DNA from: Aquiluna sp.
Lineage (GTDB): Bacteria > Actinomycetota > Actinomycetes > Actinomycetales > Microbacteriaceae
Assembly: GCA_028822985.1 (NCBI GenBank)
Contig: JAPKCK010000001.1
Location: 1-64,000 of the forward strand
Length of the DNA stretch: 64,000 nt
Direction: 5' to 3'
Shown: one piece after another, positions 1 through 7,637 of the stretch
Layout: each line of letters opens with the position of its first letter
Position numbering within the stretch: position 1 is the stretch's first letter
Position numbers and translations under genes: made by a program
The notes under the pieces: generated by a model
Database searches by the model: none
The model's input: only the letters and a program-made list of their open reading frames with translations
What the model was told of the DNA's origin: nothing

Positions 1-52
1 GTGCACTTAACTGGGGGACAAGGGGTCGCGGGTTCAAATCCCGCCAGCCCGA
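1..52 (+). tRNA. 3' part of a tRNA-Pro(GGG)-like gene, cut by the window edge
   Basis: The stretch reads as an anticodon loop containing CTGGGGG, a GGGGTC variable region, a perfect T arm (GCGGG-TTCAAAT-CCCGC) and an acceptor 3' strand CAGCCCG plus discriminator A. This is the layout of bacterial tRNA-Pro with anticodon GGG. The 5' half would lie left of the window. The two base pairs next to the anticodon loop are mismatched (CTTAA against ACAAG), so this may be a remnant and not a working tRNA. An identical 51-bp copy occurs at 3441-3491 without a 5' half. The tRNA identity is inferred from the arm structure; intactness cannot be judged from this window. Confidence 0.6.
2..52 (+). repeat. 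left copy of 51-bp direct repeat (att-like)
   Basis: Positions 2-52 are identical, base for base, to 3441-3491. The identity begins within the tRNA-Pro-like 3' half and ends at the discriminator base; the flanks differ on both sides. Duplication of a tRNA 3' end around a DNA segment is the usual signature of site-specific integration by a tyrosine recombinase. No recombinase gene is seen in the 3.4 kb between the copies. Confidence 0.75.
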
Positions 53-265
53 CGGCGTGTGAAGCATATTGAAGGCAATAACCCCTTAAATTATTAGGAG
101 TAAGATTCTCTTCACTTCAACGATTGGAACTCCATTAAAACTGGATCACTGACATCTACGTACATCTACTTAATAACTGCGGGGCTCTTACTGCTGACCT
201 CCTGCGCGACTGTTAGCGGTGAGCCTGCTGCAGACCGAGCTCTTCCATCGCCGACCGAGGAGGAA

Positions 266-1240
266 ATGGCTGCTAGTGAGGAAGAAGTCGCTTCCCGTCG
301 CGGGATTCCAACGGCGCTCGAATGTCCAAAATCTCCGATCCCAGAAAGCCAAGTGAGCCTGGTTAACTTTTCGGATTATCCAGACGACGAAATCATAAAT
401 TGCTTTAATTTTGCGGTGAATAAAATTGCCGAGGTGCAAACTGACGTAATGCTGATTATGTACCCAGTGGGGCCGCTACTCTTGCCCCCCGGTGAGGTGA
501 AGAATAACGACACCTTTTACAAGGGTGCTGGTTTTGAGCCGGTAATGACAGCGAACCAAGTGGACTCGATGGCTAGCTCGATGGAGAAATATTTAGAACC
601 CGCCTGCGGCAAGGAGGAGGCGATATTGCAGGCTCGCCAAGTATCACGCTTTGCTGAACTGGGCGGAGGGCAGCAGGTTCAAGCACGTGGGGGCGGTTCG
701 GAAGAGTGTACGAAGAAGGCATGGGTAATTTTGAGCATTGATCCCTCCAGAGCAGGCCCTTCCAGAACGCTAGTGACAACTTTTTTTCACGAGGTGTTTC
801 ACACAGTTCAAGCCCGTCCCTCACAGCCCTGTAATTATTCCGGTGCGCCAGCAGATGATGATCAATTTTGGATTCATGAGGCTGGTGCAACGTTCTTCGG
901 ACTGGAGATGGCGGCCGAACTTGGGAACTTGAATTCCGACGCGGTGTGGTGGGACCACATGGATACTATTTCCGATTTGCTGGCGAACCAACAAATTGGC
1001 TCTGAGCTTGCGGATCCCGGCATCGCCGAAAAGGGCGCTATAGCGTTGCGGTTGCTTGCTGAGCGAGGGCAGCTAGAAACATCCGAGGTTATGGACGGGT
1101 CTTTGTACCAGAACTGCGGAGGACAACCAGAGGCCTTTAGCCCACAAAACATTCAGGTTGCGAAAGATAATTGGTTCGATTACTCAGAAGTTAGTAGGGG
1201 AGGTGGTTTTAGGTTTTCCGAAACCGCACTGACTCAGTAA
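266..1240 (+). CDS. putative secreted gluzincin-type metallopeptidase lipoprotein (start codon unclear)
   Basis: The first ATG gives 324 residues with a zinc-peptidase signature: HEVFH at about residue 175, followed about 30 residues later by FWIHEAGATFF, whose HE-x-GAT part resembles the EG-x-A third-ligand segment of MA-type gluzincins. The open frame extends upstream to a stop at 101-103. Within it 134-205 encodes a charged start, a hydrophobic run and the lipobox LTSC, so the native protein is probably an exported lipoprotein. That extension has no ATG, GTG or TTG; ATT at 134 or CTG at 149 are the only candidates. The gene therefore either uses a rare start or has lost its start and signal peptide. 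Related proteins lie at 1275-2603 and 4448-5272. Substrate unknown; the HExxH motif is seen, activity is inferred. Confidence 0.6.
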   Translation: MAASEEEVASRRGIPTALECPKSPIPESQVSLVNFSDYPDDEIINCFNFAVNKIAEVQTDVMLIMYPVGPLLLPPGEVKNNDTFYKGAGFEPVMTANQVDSMASSMEKYLEPACGKEEAILQARQVSRFAELGGGQQVQARGGGSEECTKKAWVILSIDPSRAGPSRTLVTTFFHEVFHTVQARPSQPCNYSGAPADDDQFWIHEAGATFFGLEMAAELGNLNSDAVWWDHMDTISDLLANQQIGSELADPGIAEKGAIALRLLAERGQLETSEVMDGSLYQNCGGQPEAFSPQNIQVAKDNWFDYSEVSRGGGFRFSETALTQ

Positions 1241-1274
1241 CATCTGCGGCCCTGTCTGGTTGAGGCCCTTGAAG

Positions 1275-2603
1275 TTATGAGAGTGCTTCTAGTTGCTGGT
1301 CCGGAGACAGCTTGAGGAAAACATCAAATTCCTCATAAAAGGCGTCTATGTCTCTGCCGAAAACATCTGCGAATGCTTTGTAGAATCCATCAGTTTTATT
1401 GGCCTTGTAGAAGTCAAAAAAGATCGCCTCGTCTGACGTTATATCAGCCAAGAACGCCATGGCCAGGTAACCCATTCCATACTGAAGGAACCCAATGCAC
1501 AGTTCGCTCTGACAGTAACTCTTGGTTCTGGTGGTGGCAGCTTCCGTCTCGATGTCAATCAGGCGTAAGCTCGGCCAAGTTTCCAGGCCACGTTGCACGT
1601 CGCCTATGTTATCTCGAGTCATGTCCAGTCGAATGTTCGGATTCCAGCCCTCCTGTTGAGTTAGAAACACAGCAAAATACTCTGCAGCTCCCTCCTCAAA
1701 CCATCGAGGCATTGGAAAGCCTCCCTCGTAATGCGGCCTGAAGATCTGCTGGGACCCTTGGTAAACATGAAAATATTCATGAGCAGTCACTTTCTGCAGT
1801 CCGATTAGTTCCTCGGGATACTTCAGGGCACAAAATTCGTTTTGCTCGTTGGCACAAGGGTTGTTTACGAAATAGAAAACTGGATCATCTAAGTACCAGG
1901 AGGCTCCGGCGAATGCGTTTCCGCCCGGATAGATTGCTGACATTTCTCGCATTGATTCGCCTTGATCTTGCGAGCACTGTTCGAAACTGATGTCGGAGTT
2001 GCCCCAAGAGCAGAAGTCTTTGATTATTGGCTCAACAACTGCGGGTTCATTGCCTACTGTATAAAACTTGAGTGGACCGTAATTTCCTAAGTAGTCTGTG
2101 GCAGCCTGCAAGGACTCCGAGGTGGCATCAAGAATGTACTGCGGAACATCTGGCGTGGCTAGCATCTGAACTGCATTCAATTGTGGCCGATCCCACCCGA
2201 GCGCTTGGAGTCTCTTCGCATTGTCCTTGGCTATTTCAGACACTGGACCCATGAACCTATCAGGGGTTAGATGTTCTATCCCCAAAAAGTCCAGTTCGTA
2301 GACGCACTCTTCAAATGGTCCTCGAGCAAGTCGGTTTTCCTCGGTTAGAAGTAACGGGTAATTATCAATGCATTCCTGGCTGGCATCCGCCGACCAAGAA
2401 AAACAAGTATCCGCATCAGATAGACACATCTCGAATGGCAAATTCGCCGCACTGTCAGTCGAAAATTCCGGGTTTACGTCCGAATGCGAACTCTCCTCGG
2501 ACTTCGCTGAACTCTCCTCGGACACGGTTCCACAGGAAACAAGCAACATGGACCCAGCAACCAGCAACGAGATTGAAGTAAATACCGGTCTTTTAGTCGA
2601 CAA
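1275..2603 (-). CDS. putative gluzincin-type metallopeptidase lipoprotein
   Basis: A 442-residue protein starting at TTG. The N-terminus is a lipoprotein signal peptide ending in LVSC (Cys at about residue 24), followed by a Ser/Glu-rich linker with a short tandem repeat (SEESSAK-SEESS). The catalytic-type motif HEYFH lies near residue 277, and PRWFEEGAAEYF follows after about 24 residues, giving the HExxH...EGxA arrangement of peptidase MA-like gluzincins. The C-terminal half includes a Gln-Tyr-Gly-Met-Gly-Tyr helix typical of the helical part of such folds. It converges with the 266-1240 gene, with only about 35 bp between them. Likely anchored on the outer face of the membrane. Proteolytic activity and substrate are inferred only. 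Confidence 0.65.
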   Translation of the reverse strand: MSTKRPVFTSISLLVAGSMLLVSCGTVSEESSAKSEESSHSDVNPEFSTDSAANLPFEMCLSDADTCFSWSADASQECIDNYPLLLTEENRLARGPFEECVYELDFLGIEHLTPDRFMGPVSEIAKDNAKRLQALGWDRPQLNAVQMLATPDVPQYILDATSESLQAATDYLGNYGPLKFYTVGNEPAVVEPIIKDFCSWGNSDISFEQCSQDQGESMREMSAIYPGGNAFAGASWYLDDPVFYFVNNPCANEQNEFCALKYPEELIGLQKVTAHEYFHVYQGSQQIFRPHYEGGFPMPRWFEEGAAEYFAVFLTQQEGWNPNIRLDMTRDNIGDVQRGLETWPSLRLIDIETEAATTRTKSYCQSELCIGFLQYGMGYLAMAFLADITSDEAIFFDFYKANKTDGFYKAFADVFGRDIDAFYEEFDVFLKLSPDQQLEALS

Positions 2604-2828
2604 TGAGGTCCATTCTTAGGGGGTAGTCGAACTGTACCACTGTGCGAACGACCAGCCTGAATCTTGCCGCCTAGCAGCCTGGTTGAAGCTAGAGAGCTGT
2701 CGGAGGCATATTTTCTTTCATGAAAATGCAATCAGCTCGGCCTGATCTTTATTCGAATGCACTGCTTTGTGAATTGGCAGGATCAAAATCCTCCAGTCCA
2801 AATTTATTGGCTCTGTTAGGTTCATGGC

Positions 2829-3288
2829 ATGAGTAATTTCAGCGTCACCAACATAGGGCCCTTATCTAGCTGGAGAGACTATTTCGGCGCGTTTGTTGAA
2901 GCCACCAATAAGCAGGGCCGAAGAGTTGTGGACCATGAACTCGATAGCAAAATCATCGGGTTCACTGCCGCGGCATACTAACCTGGTGAAGAAGCCGGCT
3001 ACTGGCATAGCCACAGTGAACTCGAGGAGATCTACATCTTCCTTGAAGGAGAGGGGCAGATGGGGCTGAATGACCAGGTTGTTGATGTCCAAGCTGGGAC
3101 GGTTGTTCATGTTGGAATTGGCGTTATGAGGACTTGGAGATGCAAGCCAGAAAGCAATGGTCAGCTGCGTTGGTTGTGTATTCGAGCAGGCATTTGAAAT
3201 GTCGATTGAAGAGTTTAATGACGAGTTCATGGACTTTATCGTGACAGCATCTGAGAGTGAAAAGCTGGCTATGCTGCCTCGCCCCTAG
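2829..3288 (+). pseudogene. broken cupin-domain protein gene
   Basis: From ATG 2829 the frame reads a normal protein start, hits TAA at 2979-2981, then continues in the same frame with GYWHSHSELEEIYIFLEG, a clear cupin motif 1 (H-x-H-x3-E-x6 region), and a Gly-rich second half up to TGA 3195-3197. A second frame then carries FEMSIEEFNDEF and more to TAG 3286-3288, which looks like the displaced C-terminus after a frameshift near 3190. The gene thus has one nonsense codon and one probable frameshift. It lies inside the segment bounded by the tRNA-derived repeats. The cupin call rests on the visible motif; the substrate of the ancestral protein is unknown. Confidence 0.7.
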
Positions 3289-3362
3289 GCGATAGAAAAA
3301 CATAGCCCGCTGAGTTCTTAGGCATGCCCCAGGGATTCCACTGCTAACGCACCACCTGCTGA

Positions 3363-3437
3363 TGTTCGCCTGTGTTCGCTAATGTTCGCACGCCTGACCT
3401 GGCGCGATTTCCAAACAGCTACGAACACCTACGAACA
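3363..3437. promoter_or_regulatory. 10-bp-phased TGTTCGC / ACGAACA repeat array beside the att-like repeat
   Basis: TGTTCGC occurs at 3363, 3373 and 3383, exactly one helical turn apart. The inverted form TACGAACA occurs at 3420 and 3430, again 10 bp apart, and the second copy ends three bases before the 51-bp repeat. Five copies in two opposed groups, next to a tRNA-derived crossover-like site, resemble arm-type binding sites of an integrase or excisionase, or an operator for an unknown regulator. Copies are seen directly; the function is inferred. Confidence 0.5.
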
Positions 3438-3440
3438 AGC

Positions 3441-3491
3441 TGCACTTAACTGGGGGACAAGGGGTCGCGGGTTCAAATCCCGCCAGCCCGA
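3441..3491 (+). repeat. right copy of 51-bp tRNA-derived direct repeat (att-like)
   Basis: Identical to 2-52. Here the upstream sequence is the TGTTCG/CGAACA array and not a tRNA 5' half, so this copy is a 3' fragment and not a working tRNA. It marks the right border of a 3.4-kb segment holding two metallopeptidase-like genes and the cupin pseudogene. Confidence 0.75.
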
Positions 3492-3634
3492 AAAGGATGC
3501 AGTGCGTATTTGGGCGAATTTCCCTCTACGTTAATTGGAGGCGTGGATGTCCCACGAGCTTTGCGCCGATTAGCTTTGAAACGGCGAACGGGGACCGTGG
3601 CTCAGCCCGCTTGGGTGGTTTCTATCAAATGAGA

Positions 3635-3650
3635 CCCCCATTGGGGCTTT
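3635..3650 (+). terminator. weak hairpin with short T run
   Basis: CCCC and GGGG arms around a 3-4 base loop are followed by CTTTT. It lies between the tRNA-derived repeat and the small ORF at 3701. The stem is short, so this is a weak call. The rest of 3492-3700 shows no gene. Confidence 0.25.
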
Positions 3651-3700
3651 TGGCTGGTTAAGCTGAAGTACTGAACTAATTCATTCAAGGGAGAATGCTT

Positions 3701-3847
3701 ATGGTCTTGGAAACGCTTTTAGTGCTTCTGGTATTGGGCGCGGTGGTCGCAAGTGTGCTCAGTCTTTTTGTTGTGAGATCCAAGAAGCATCAACCGGAAG
3801 AGAACAGCAAACCCGACGCCGACAATCCACAGTGGGACGGCAAGTAG
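3701..3847 (+). CDS. small single-pass membrane protein, unknown
   Basis: ATG 3701 is preceded by GGGAGA at a good distance and opens a 48-residue frame. Residues about 5-25 are strongly hydrophobic (Leu/Val/Ala-rich), followed by a basic Arg-Ser-Lys-Lys-His stretch and a polar acidic tail ending DNPQWDGK. The positive-inside rule predicts an outside N-terminus and a cytoplasmic tail. An in-frame ATG at 3695 is too close to the ribosome site. No family is recognised; the well-placed ribosome site, the membrane segment and the charged tail argue for a real gene. Confidence 0.5.
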   Translation: MVLETLLVLLVLGAVVASVLSLFVVRSKKHQPEENSKPDADNPQWDGK

Positions 3848-4035
3848 ATTTTTCAGTGATCAAGGGCTTCTTGTCTAGTCCTCGATACCAGGCTGCATTC
3901 GACTATGCGCCACCAGAGAGACTTGGGCAAGGATCTCAACAGAGTCAGCTTTCTTGGCTAGCCATTGCCAACCTGTGAGGGTAGGAGTAGGTTCAAACTA
4001 TTCAACATTTCGCATCAAGGCCTTTTCCGGAACCT

Positions 4036-4245
4036 ATGGATGACCGAAGACATGAAGAGTTAGCTAACACGTACGCCCAGGCAGCGCTGGACTACTCGAG
4101 GGCGTGCGAAGCTTTTGAAAGTGCAACAAAATCCCACAGAGCCTCTGTGCTTGCGTATTTTTCAGCAATGAGACTCAGAGGCGATGTGCAGTTTGACCTA
4201 CCACTGAGCCCGCCCGCCCAAGACCCGCCAAAGTTCGAAATCTAA
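4036..4245 (+). CDS. small hypothetical protein
   Basis: A 69-residue frame from ATG 4036 with a polar, Ala-rich, probably helical first 50 residues (MDDRRHEELANTYAQAALDY) and a Pro-rich tail. There is no signal peptide, membrane segment or recognisable motif. The ribosome site is poor (GGAA). It sits alone between a 188-base gap and a 202-base gap in which no gene could be supported. It may be real because its composition is protein-like, but the evidence is limited. Confidence 0.35.
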   Translation: MDDRRHEELANTYAQAALDYSRACEAFESATKSHRASVLAYFSAMRLRGDVQFDLPLSPPAQDPPKFEI

Positions 4246-4447
4246 AGCCCTTGTATTCACTCAATGATGAGAAAGGCTCTCGTAGTCATTCGGGAGGAGA
4301 TCTAGGCATCGGCTCAGGATGGTGTTCGAACAATCACATGCGGCCACAATCCCAGTAAACAGAGATTCGGCCGGAGTCCAAGTCGAACGCCCTTAGAGGC
4401 TGGTTCTTGTAAATCAGATACATCTGCATAAGTCATGGTCTCTACCA

Positions 4448-5272
4448 TTGCGTCCAATTTTCAAGTCGGGCTCATGGGCCCCGGCGCTAGATAATCGAGC
4501 TGTGAAATTATTTAGTTGCTCATTTATTTTGTCGGCAACACTTATTCTTTCCGGTTGTGCCAGCGGGGGAATTTCAGTCGATGGTGAGGAAATTTCAGTC
4601 GATGGGCCGCAAAACCTTTCGTTCGGTGTGGCGGTAGATGAGCCCGTTCAGTTGTACATTGCTGCATCGGACATAGACCCTGGCTACGAAGCTGAGTACC
4701 GAGAAGTAATGGCGAACCTAAATGCCTTTGTGGGCGGATATTCTGGCTTCAACACTTACATTTTCTCGACGTGGGATAACTCTTCGGCAATTATTCAAGA
4801 CTTGAACCGATTTACCCCTGCCTACCGTTCCATAGACAGTTTTGATGATCTGGAACAGAATTGCCTCAGCACCGTTGGAGACTTCCCAAATAAATTCGGT
4901 ATTTGTCTAAACGAGCGAGACTGGTATTTCTTTATTGGAAAAAATCCAGGAGACTCATCCAAAGAGTCTGACCGTTATGACGTCTACACGGGGGTAGCCC
5001 ACGAATACTTCCATTGGTTCCAGCACAACATGGCAGGACAGAAGCACTTGGACTATCAGGGCAGTCCAAGCGTCAGTGCTCCGACATGGTGGGTCGAAGG
5101 CACGGCAAGCCTATTTTCGTTTCTCTGGATAGAGGAAAATGCCCCTAGTTTTTCTATTTTCCAGCAGGGGGTCCCCGACGACTATCAATGGCGCACCGAT
5201 CCTGAAGTGCGAAGAATGGACGCGAGTAATTTTATTAAAAGGTGCACCGAGCATGGACTTGACTTTAGTTGA
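4448..5272 (+). CDS. gluzincin-like metallopeptidase lipoprotein, truncated and probably decaying
   Basis: The frame opens at TTG 4448, but GTG 4502 gives a compact lipoprotein signal peptide (MKLFSCSFILSA..., lipobox LSGC), so 4502 is the better start. A 9-residue repeat (ISVDGEE/ISVDGPQ) follows the lipobox. HEYFHWFQ is followed 27 residues later by WWVEGTASLF, the same HExxH...EGxA layout as the two upstream relatives. At 274 residues it lacks the C-terminal helical half of the 442-residue relative. A frame starting near 5253 continues with LVEILAPSE, then TAA at 5292-5294, then KFGWAGAE, which fits a frameshift near 5225-5250 plus a nonsense codon. The motif is seen; loss of function is inferred. 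Confidence 0.55.
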   Translation: MRPIFKSGSWAPALDNRAVKLFSCSFILSATLILSGCASGGISVDGEEISVDGPQNLSFGVAVDEPVQLYIAASDIDPGYEAEYREVMANLNAFVGGYSGFNTYIFSTWDNSSAIIQDLNRFTPAYRSIDSFDDLEQNCLSTVGDFPNKFGICLNERDWYFFIGKNPGDSSKESDRYDVYTGVAHEYFHWFQHNMAGQKHLDYQGSPSVSAPTWWVEGTASLFSFLWIEENAPSFSIFQQGVPDDYQWRTDPEVRRMDASNFIKRCTEHGLDFS

Positions 5273-5385
5273 AATTCTCGCACCGTCTGAGTAAAAGTTC
5301 GGCTGGGCGGGCGCGGAGAGCACCGTCAATTTGAATCCCGCAAGCGCTATCTTGTCAGCGTTATGTGGCTGTATCGCTTGGTCCT

Positions 5386-7443
5386 CTAGCGCCTCAACCA
5401 AGGTCCATTATCGGACTCGGGTTGAATGATCTCGTCTTGCCAAACACCATCTGGATGTTCGACCTGCGTCACTATCGGAACCCAGCCAACTTCCTTTCCG
5501 GCTGGGGGATCCAGAATTAGCCCGTGGTCAATTTCTGCCAGGTGGAAGCGTGTCTGATCAGCCGGTCGTTCCAGCAAGTTCACGCTGCCATCCCAATTCC
5601 TATGCATGTTTTCCATAGTCATCTGTAGGTCTGCTAGGTAGGAATCGGTGTAAAACTCTGGGTACTCGCGCTTCATGTTCCAGAAAACCGGTTGGTCGAT
5701 AAATCGGTACCAGCGGTAGCTGATCACGCTGCCATCGTCCAAAGTAGTCTGGTGGATTTCCTCGTCGCAACCGTCTGGGTCCTCGCAGACCCAGCAGTCG
5801 GTATTGAAAGTGTCATCGGTTGAAAGCTCAATGTTGTCAAAATGGTTCTGCAGATTAGTTGGATTTTTGAGATTTCCGTAATCTAAAAGTCGCAATGTTT
5901 CTGGCACTTCTGACTCGGTGACCCCAATGACCTTGTCTCCTACCACCTCGAAGTAGCTGGCTATTTCCCTGTCGGCCTTGGGGGTAGATGTCCAGTCAAT
6001 CACGATGCTGGTTTCACCATTCTGGGTGGCAGCAAGCAGTGGAACGTTGAAGTTGATGGTGGAGCCGTCGTAGTAGTCCTCGCCCATTACCCTGAGACCG
6101 AAAAATTCAACCAGTGGTCCGGTTCTCTCGTTTCGCTCAACATGCATGGGAATTCCCAGCTCCTCGAAGGTCTTCTTCCAGGAGGAGTCCTTCGCGGTTG
6201 ACTTAAAGGTCTCGGTAAAAGCTGAAATCAGGTTTGCGTTAAAGGTCTGAATATTCTGAGCAATGGGCTCTTGGTCAAAAGTATTCGGAACCCTAGGTGG
6301 GTAGCTCTTTATAAATGTCCTGCCATCTTCTTCAATCGCAAAAAGTGGGACAGGAGGCATCTCGATCCCAGTTGGCACATACCTGTCAGCGGGTGAGACA
6401 CCGTGTGTCTTATTGGGGTCTGCCCACCAATCCTTGTACCAGGTTTGATTTCGAATCTTGACTAGCATTTCGGTTTCGGTAATCTCTTCGTTCAGGAAAT
6501 CGACCAACGCCTGGCCCGAAGGGTCGGCTATCGAATCTCCAACAGTCCAATTGAAGACATCATTCAGCATCTCCAGTGCATTCCACCTGGCCATTCTCAG
6601 GTTCCAGTGTTGTGGGGTGTAGGCAATAAGGGGCCCTGAGTAGTTTGCAGAATCAATAACGAAGGTCCAGGTGAGTAGTCCTGGTGAGTCACCAGAACTA
6701 ACGGCTCCGAACTCATTGCCTATTATGGGAAGCGCAGCCCAAGAGGTTCCTACCGATATCCCTCCGTCATTTTCGAATGCTTCTTGATCTTCATCGAAGG
6801 AAATCAAGTGCGGTGGCACCAGCATCTTGTTGGACAGGGTCACTCGGCCAAGCACGTCGCAGGAAATCCTTCTTTCGTAAAAACCCCAGCCACCGCCAGT
6901 GTCGCTAGTGCCGCTGTAGAGATGGGTTGCCGCAGAAGCCATGTACTTCGGGTAGTAGCTTCTCCCCATCTTGTCTGCAACGAAGAGCCCACCTTCGATT
7001 GAGTTAAAGGGCCCGGCGTGATGAGCGTCGTTGCCAATCCATTGACCCCACTGCCCAAATTGACCAATTGTGGGAACTTTTTCGAGTAGTCGATAGACCC
7101 GAAGGTACTGCGAGACACCAAACAAATCTGGGCCGGCTGACTCAGCGGTCACCACTTCGGCTCCACCCATATTGATTTGGGAGGTGTATGGCGCAACGCA
7201 GTTCTCGGCATCAAGCTCACTGATCAAATCTTCGAATACTGGAATTGCTCCTGGGTCAACGCCATCACAGTGCTCGGGCAGATAGGTTCCGGGCAAATAG
7301 CCGCTGGTGCCTGTAAGGCTTGTCGATTCTGACTGTCCAGGCTCTGGTTCCTGGGACACTTGCGCGGAGTTTGAGCTATCGACAGAGGATACGCATCCTG
7401 CCAAAGTCAACAGCATCACTATGCCGAGACTGAAGTATTTCAA
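5386..7443 (-). CDS. large secreted lipoprotein of unknown function
   Basis: A 685-residue protein starting with a short lipoprotein signal peptide and lipobox LAGC (Cys about residue 17), then a Ser/Gln/Glu/Pro linker to about residue 45. The mature part is rich in Trp, Tyr and Gly with acidic patches (for example IGNDAHHAGPF, GGGWGFYERR) and a late Cys group (CWVCEDPDGC), suggesting an extracellular enzyme or binding domain stabilised by disulfides. No HExxH, serine hydrolase or glycosidase motif was recognised. It lies convergent to the truncated metallopeptidase gene, beside the tRNA-bounded segment, so it may belong to the same secreted-protein island. Function not assigned. Confidence 0.6.
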   Translation of the reverse strand: MKYFSLGIVMLLTLAGCVSSVDSSNSAQVSQEPEPGQSESTSLTGTSGYLPGTYLPEHCDGVDPGAIPVFEDLISELDAENCVAPYTSQINMGGAEVVTAESAGPDLFGVSQYLRVYRLLEKVPTIGQFGQWGQWIGNDAHHAGPFNSIEGGLFVADKMGRSYYPKYMASAATHLYSGTSDTGGGWGFYERRISCDVLGRVTLSNKMLVPPHLISFDEDQEAFENDGGISVGTSWAALPIIGNEFGAVSSGDSPGLLTWTFVIDSANYSGPLIAYTPQHWNLRMARWNALEMLNDVFNWTVGDSIADPSGQALVDFLNEEITETEMLVKIRNQTWYKDWWADPNKTHGVSPADRYVPTGIEMPPVPLFAIEEDGRTFIKSYPPRVPNTFDQEPIAQNIQTFNANLISAFTETFKSTAKDSSWKKTFEELGIPMHVERNERTGPLVEFFGLRVMGEDYYDGSTINFNVPLLAATQNGETSIVIDWTSTPKADREIASYFEVVGDKVIGVTESEVPETLRLLDYGNLKNPTNLQNHFDNIELSTDDTFNTDCWVCEDPDGCDEEIHQTTLDDGSVISYRWYRFIDQPVFWNMKREYPEFYTDSYLADLQMTMENMHRNWDGSVNLLERPADQTRFHLAEIDHGLILDPPAGKEVGWVPIVTQVEHPDGVWQDEIIQPESDNGPWLRR

Positions 7444-7637
7444 AGTTTCCCTAAGTTGTATTTATTGCAGCCTACTGTGGAGTTGGAGTTGACTCAGAGT
7501 ACGACGATCGATTCGGGTGTAGGCCTCTGACCGAGTGCACCGCCCCCGAGCATCATTCTTGAGATTGGTCCTTGATACCTCGCGGCCCACTAACCAAAAC
7601 CTAAGCATCGGACTCCGTTTCAGTCCGGTTAGGTCCG

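Noticed and set aside
2475-2525. Short tandem repeat, possible CRISPR-like array
   Set aside because: Only two copies of a 21-24-base unit that encode SEESS repeats in a lipoprotein linker; no spacers and no cas genes.
2862-3230. 122-codon minus-strand open frame
   Set aside because: It lies antisense to clear cupin sequence on the plus strand, and its own translation is Asn/Ser-rich without any motif; it is a shadow of the pseudogene.
3363-3437. SOS (LexA) box
   Set aside because: Actinobacterial LexA sites need CGAAC, four bases, GTTCG in that order. Here the half-sites are in tandem and then in the opposite order with about 30 bases between.
3878-3997. 40-codon minus-strand open frame with a protein-like sequence (GWQWLAKKADSVEILAQV)
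   Set aside because: No start codon between the upstream stop and the frame, and the length is within chance. It could be a gene remnant but cannot be supported.
5111-5401. 96-codon minus-strand open frame
   Set aside because: Antisense to the metallopeptidase end and its decayed tail; no motif, no ribosome site.
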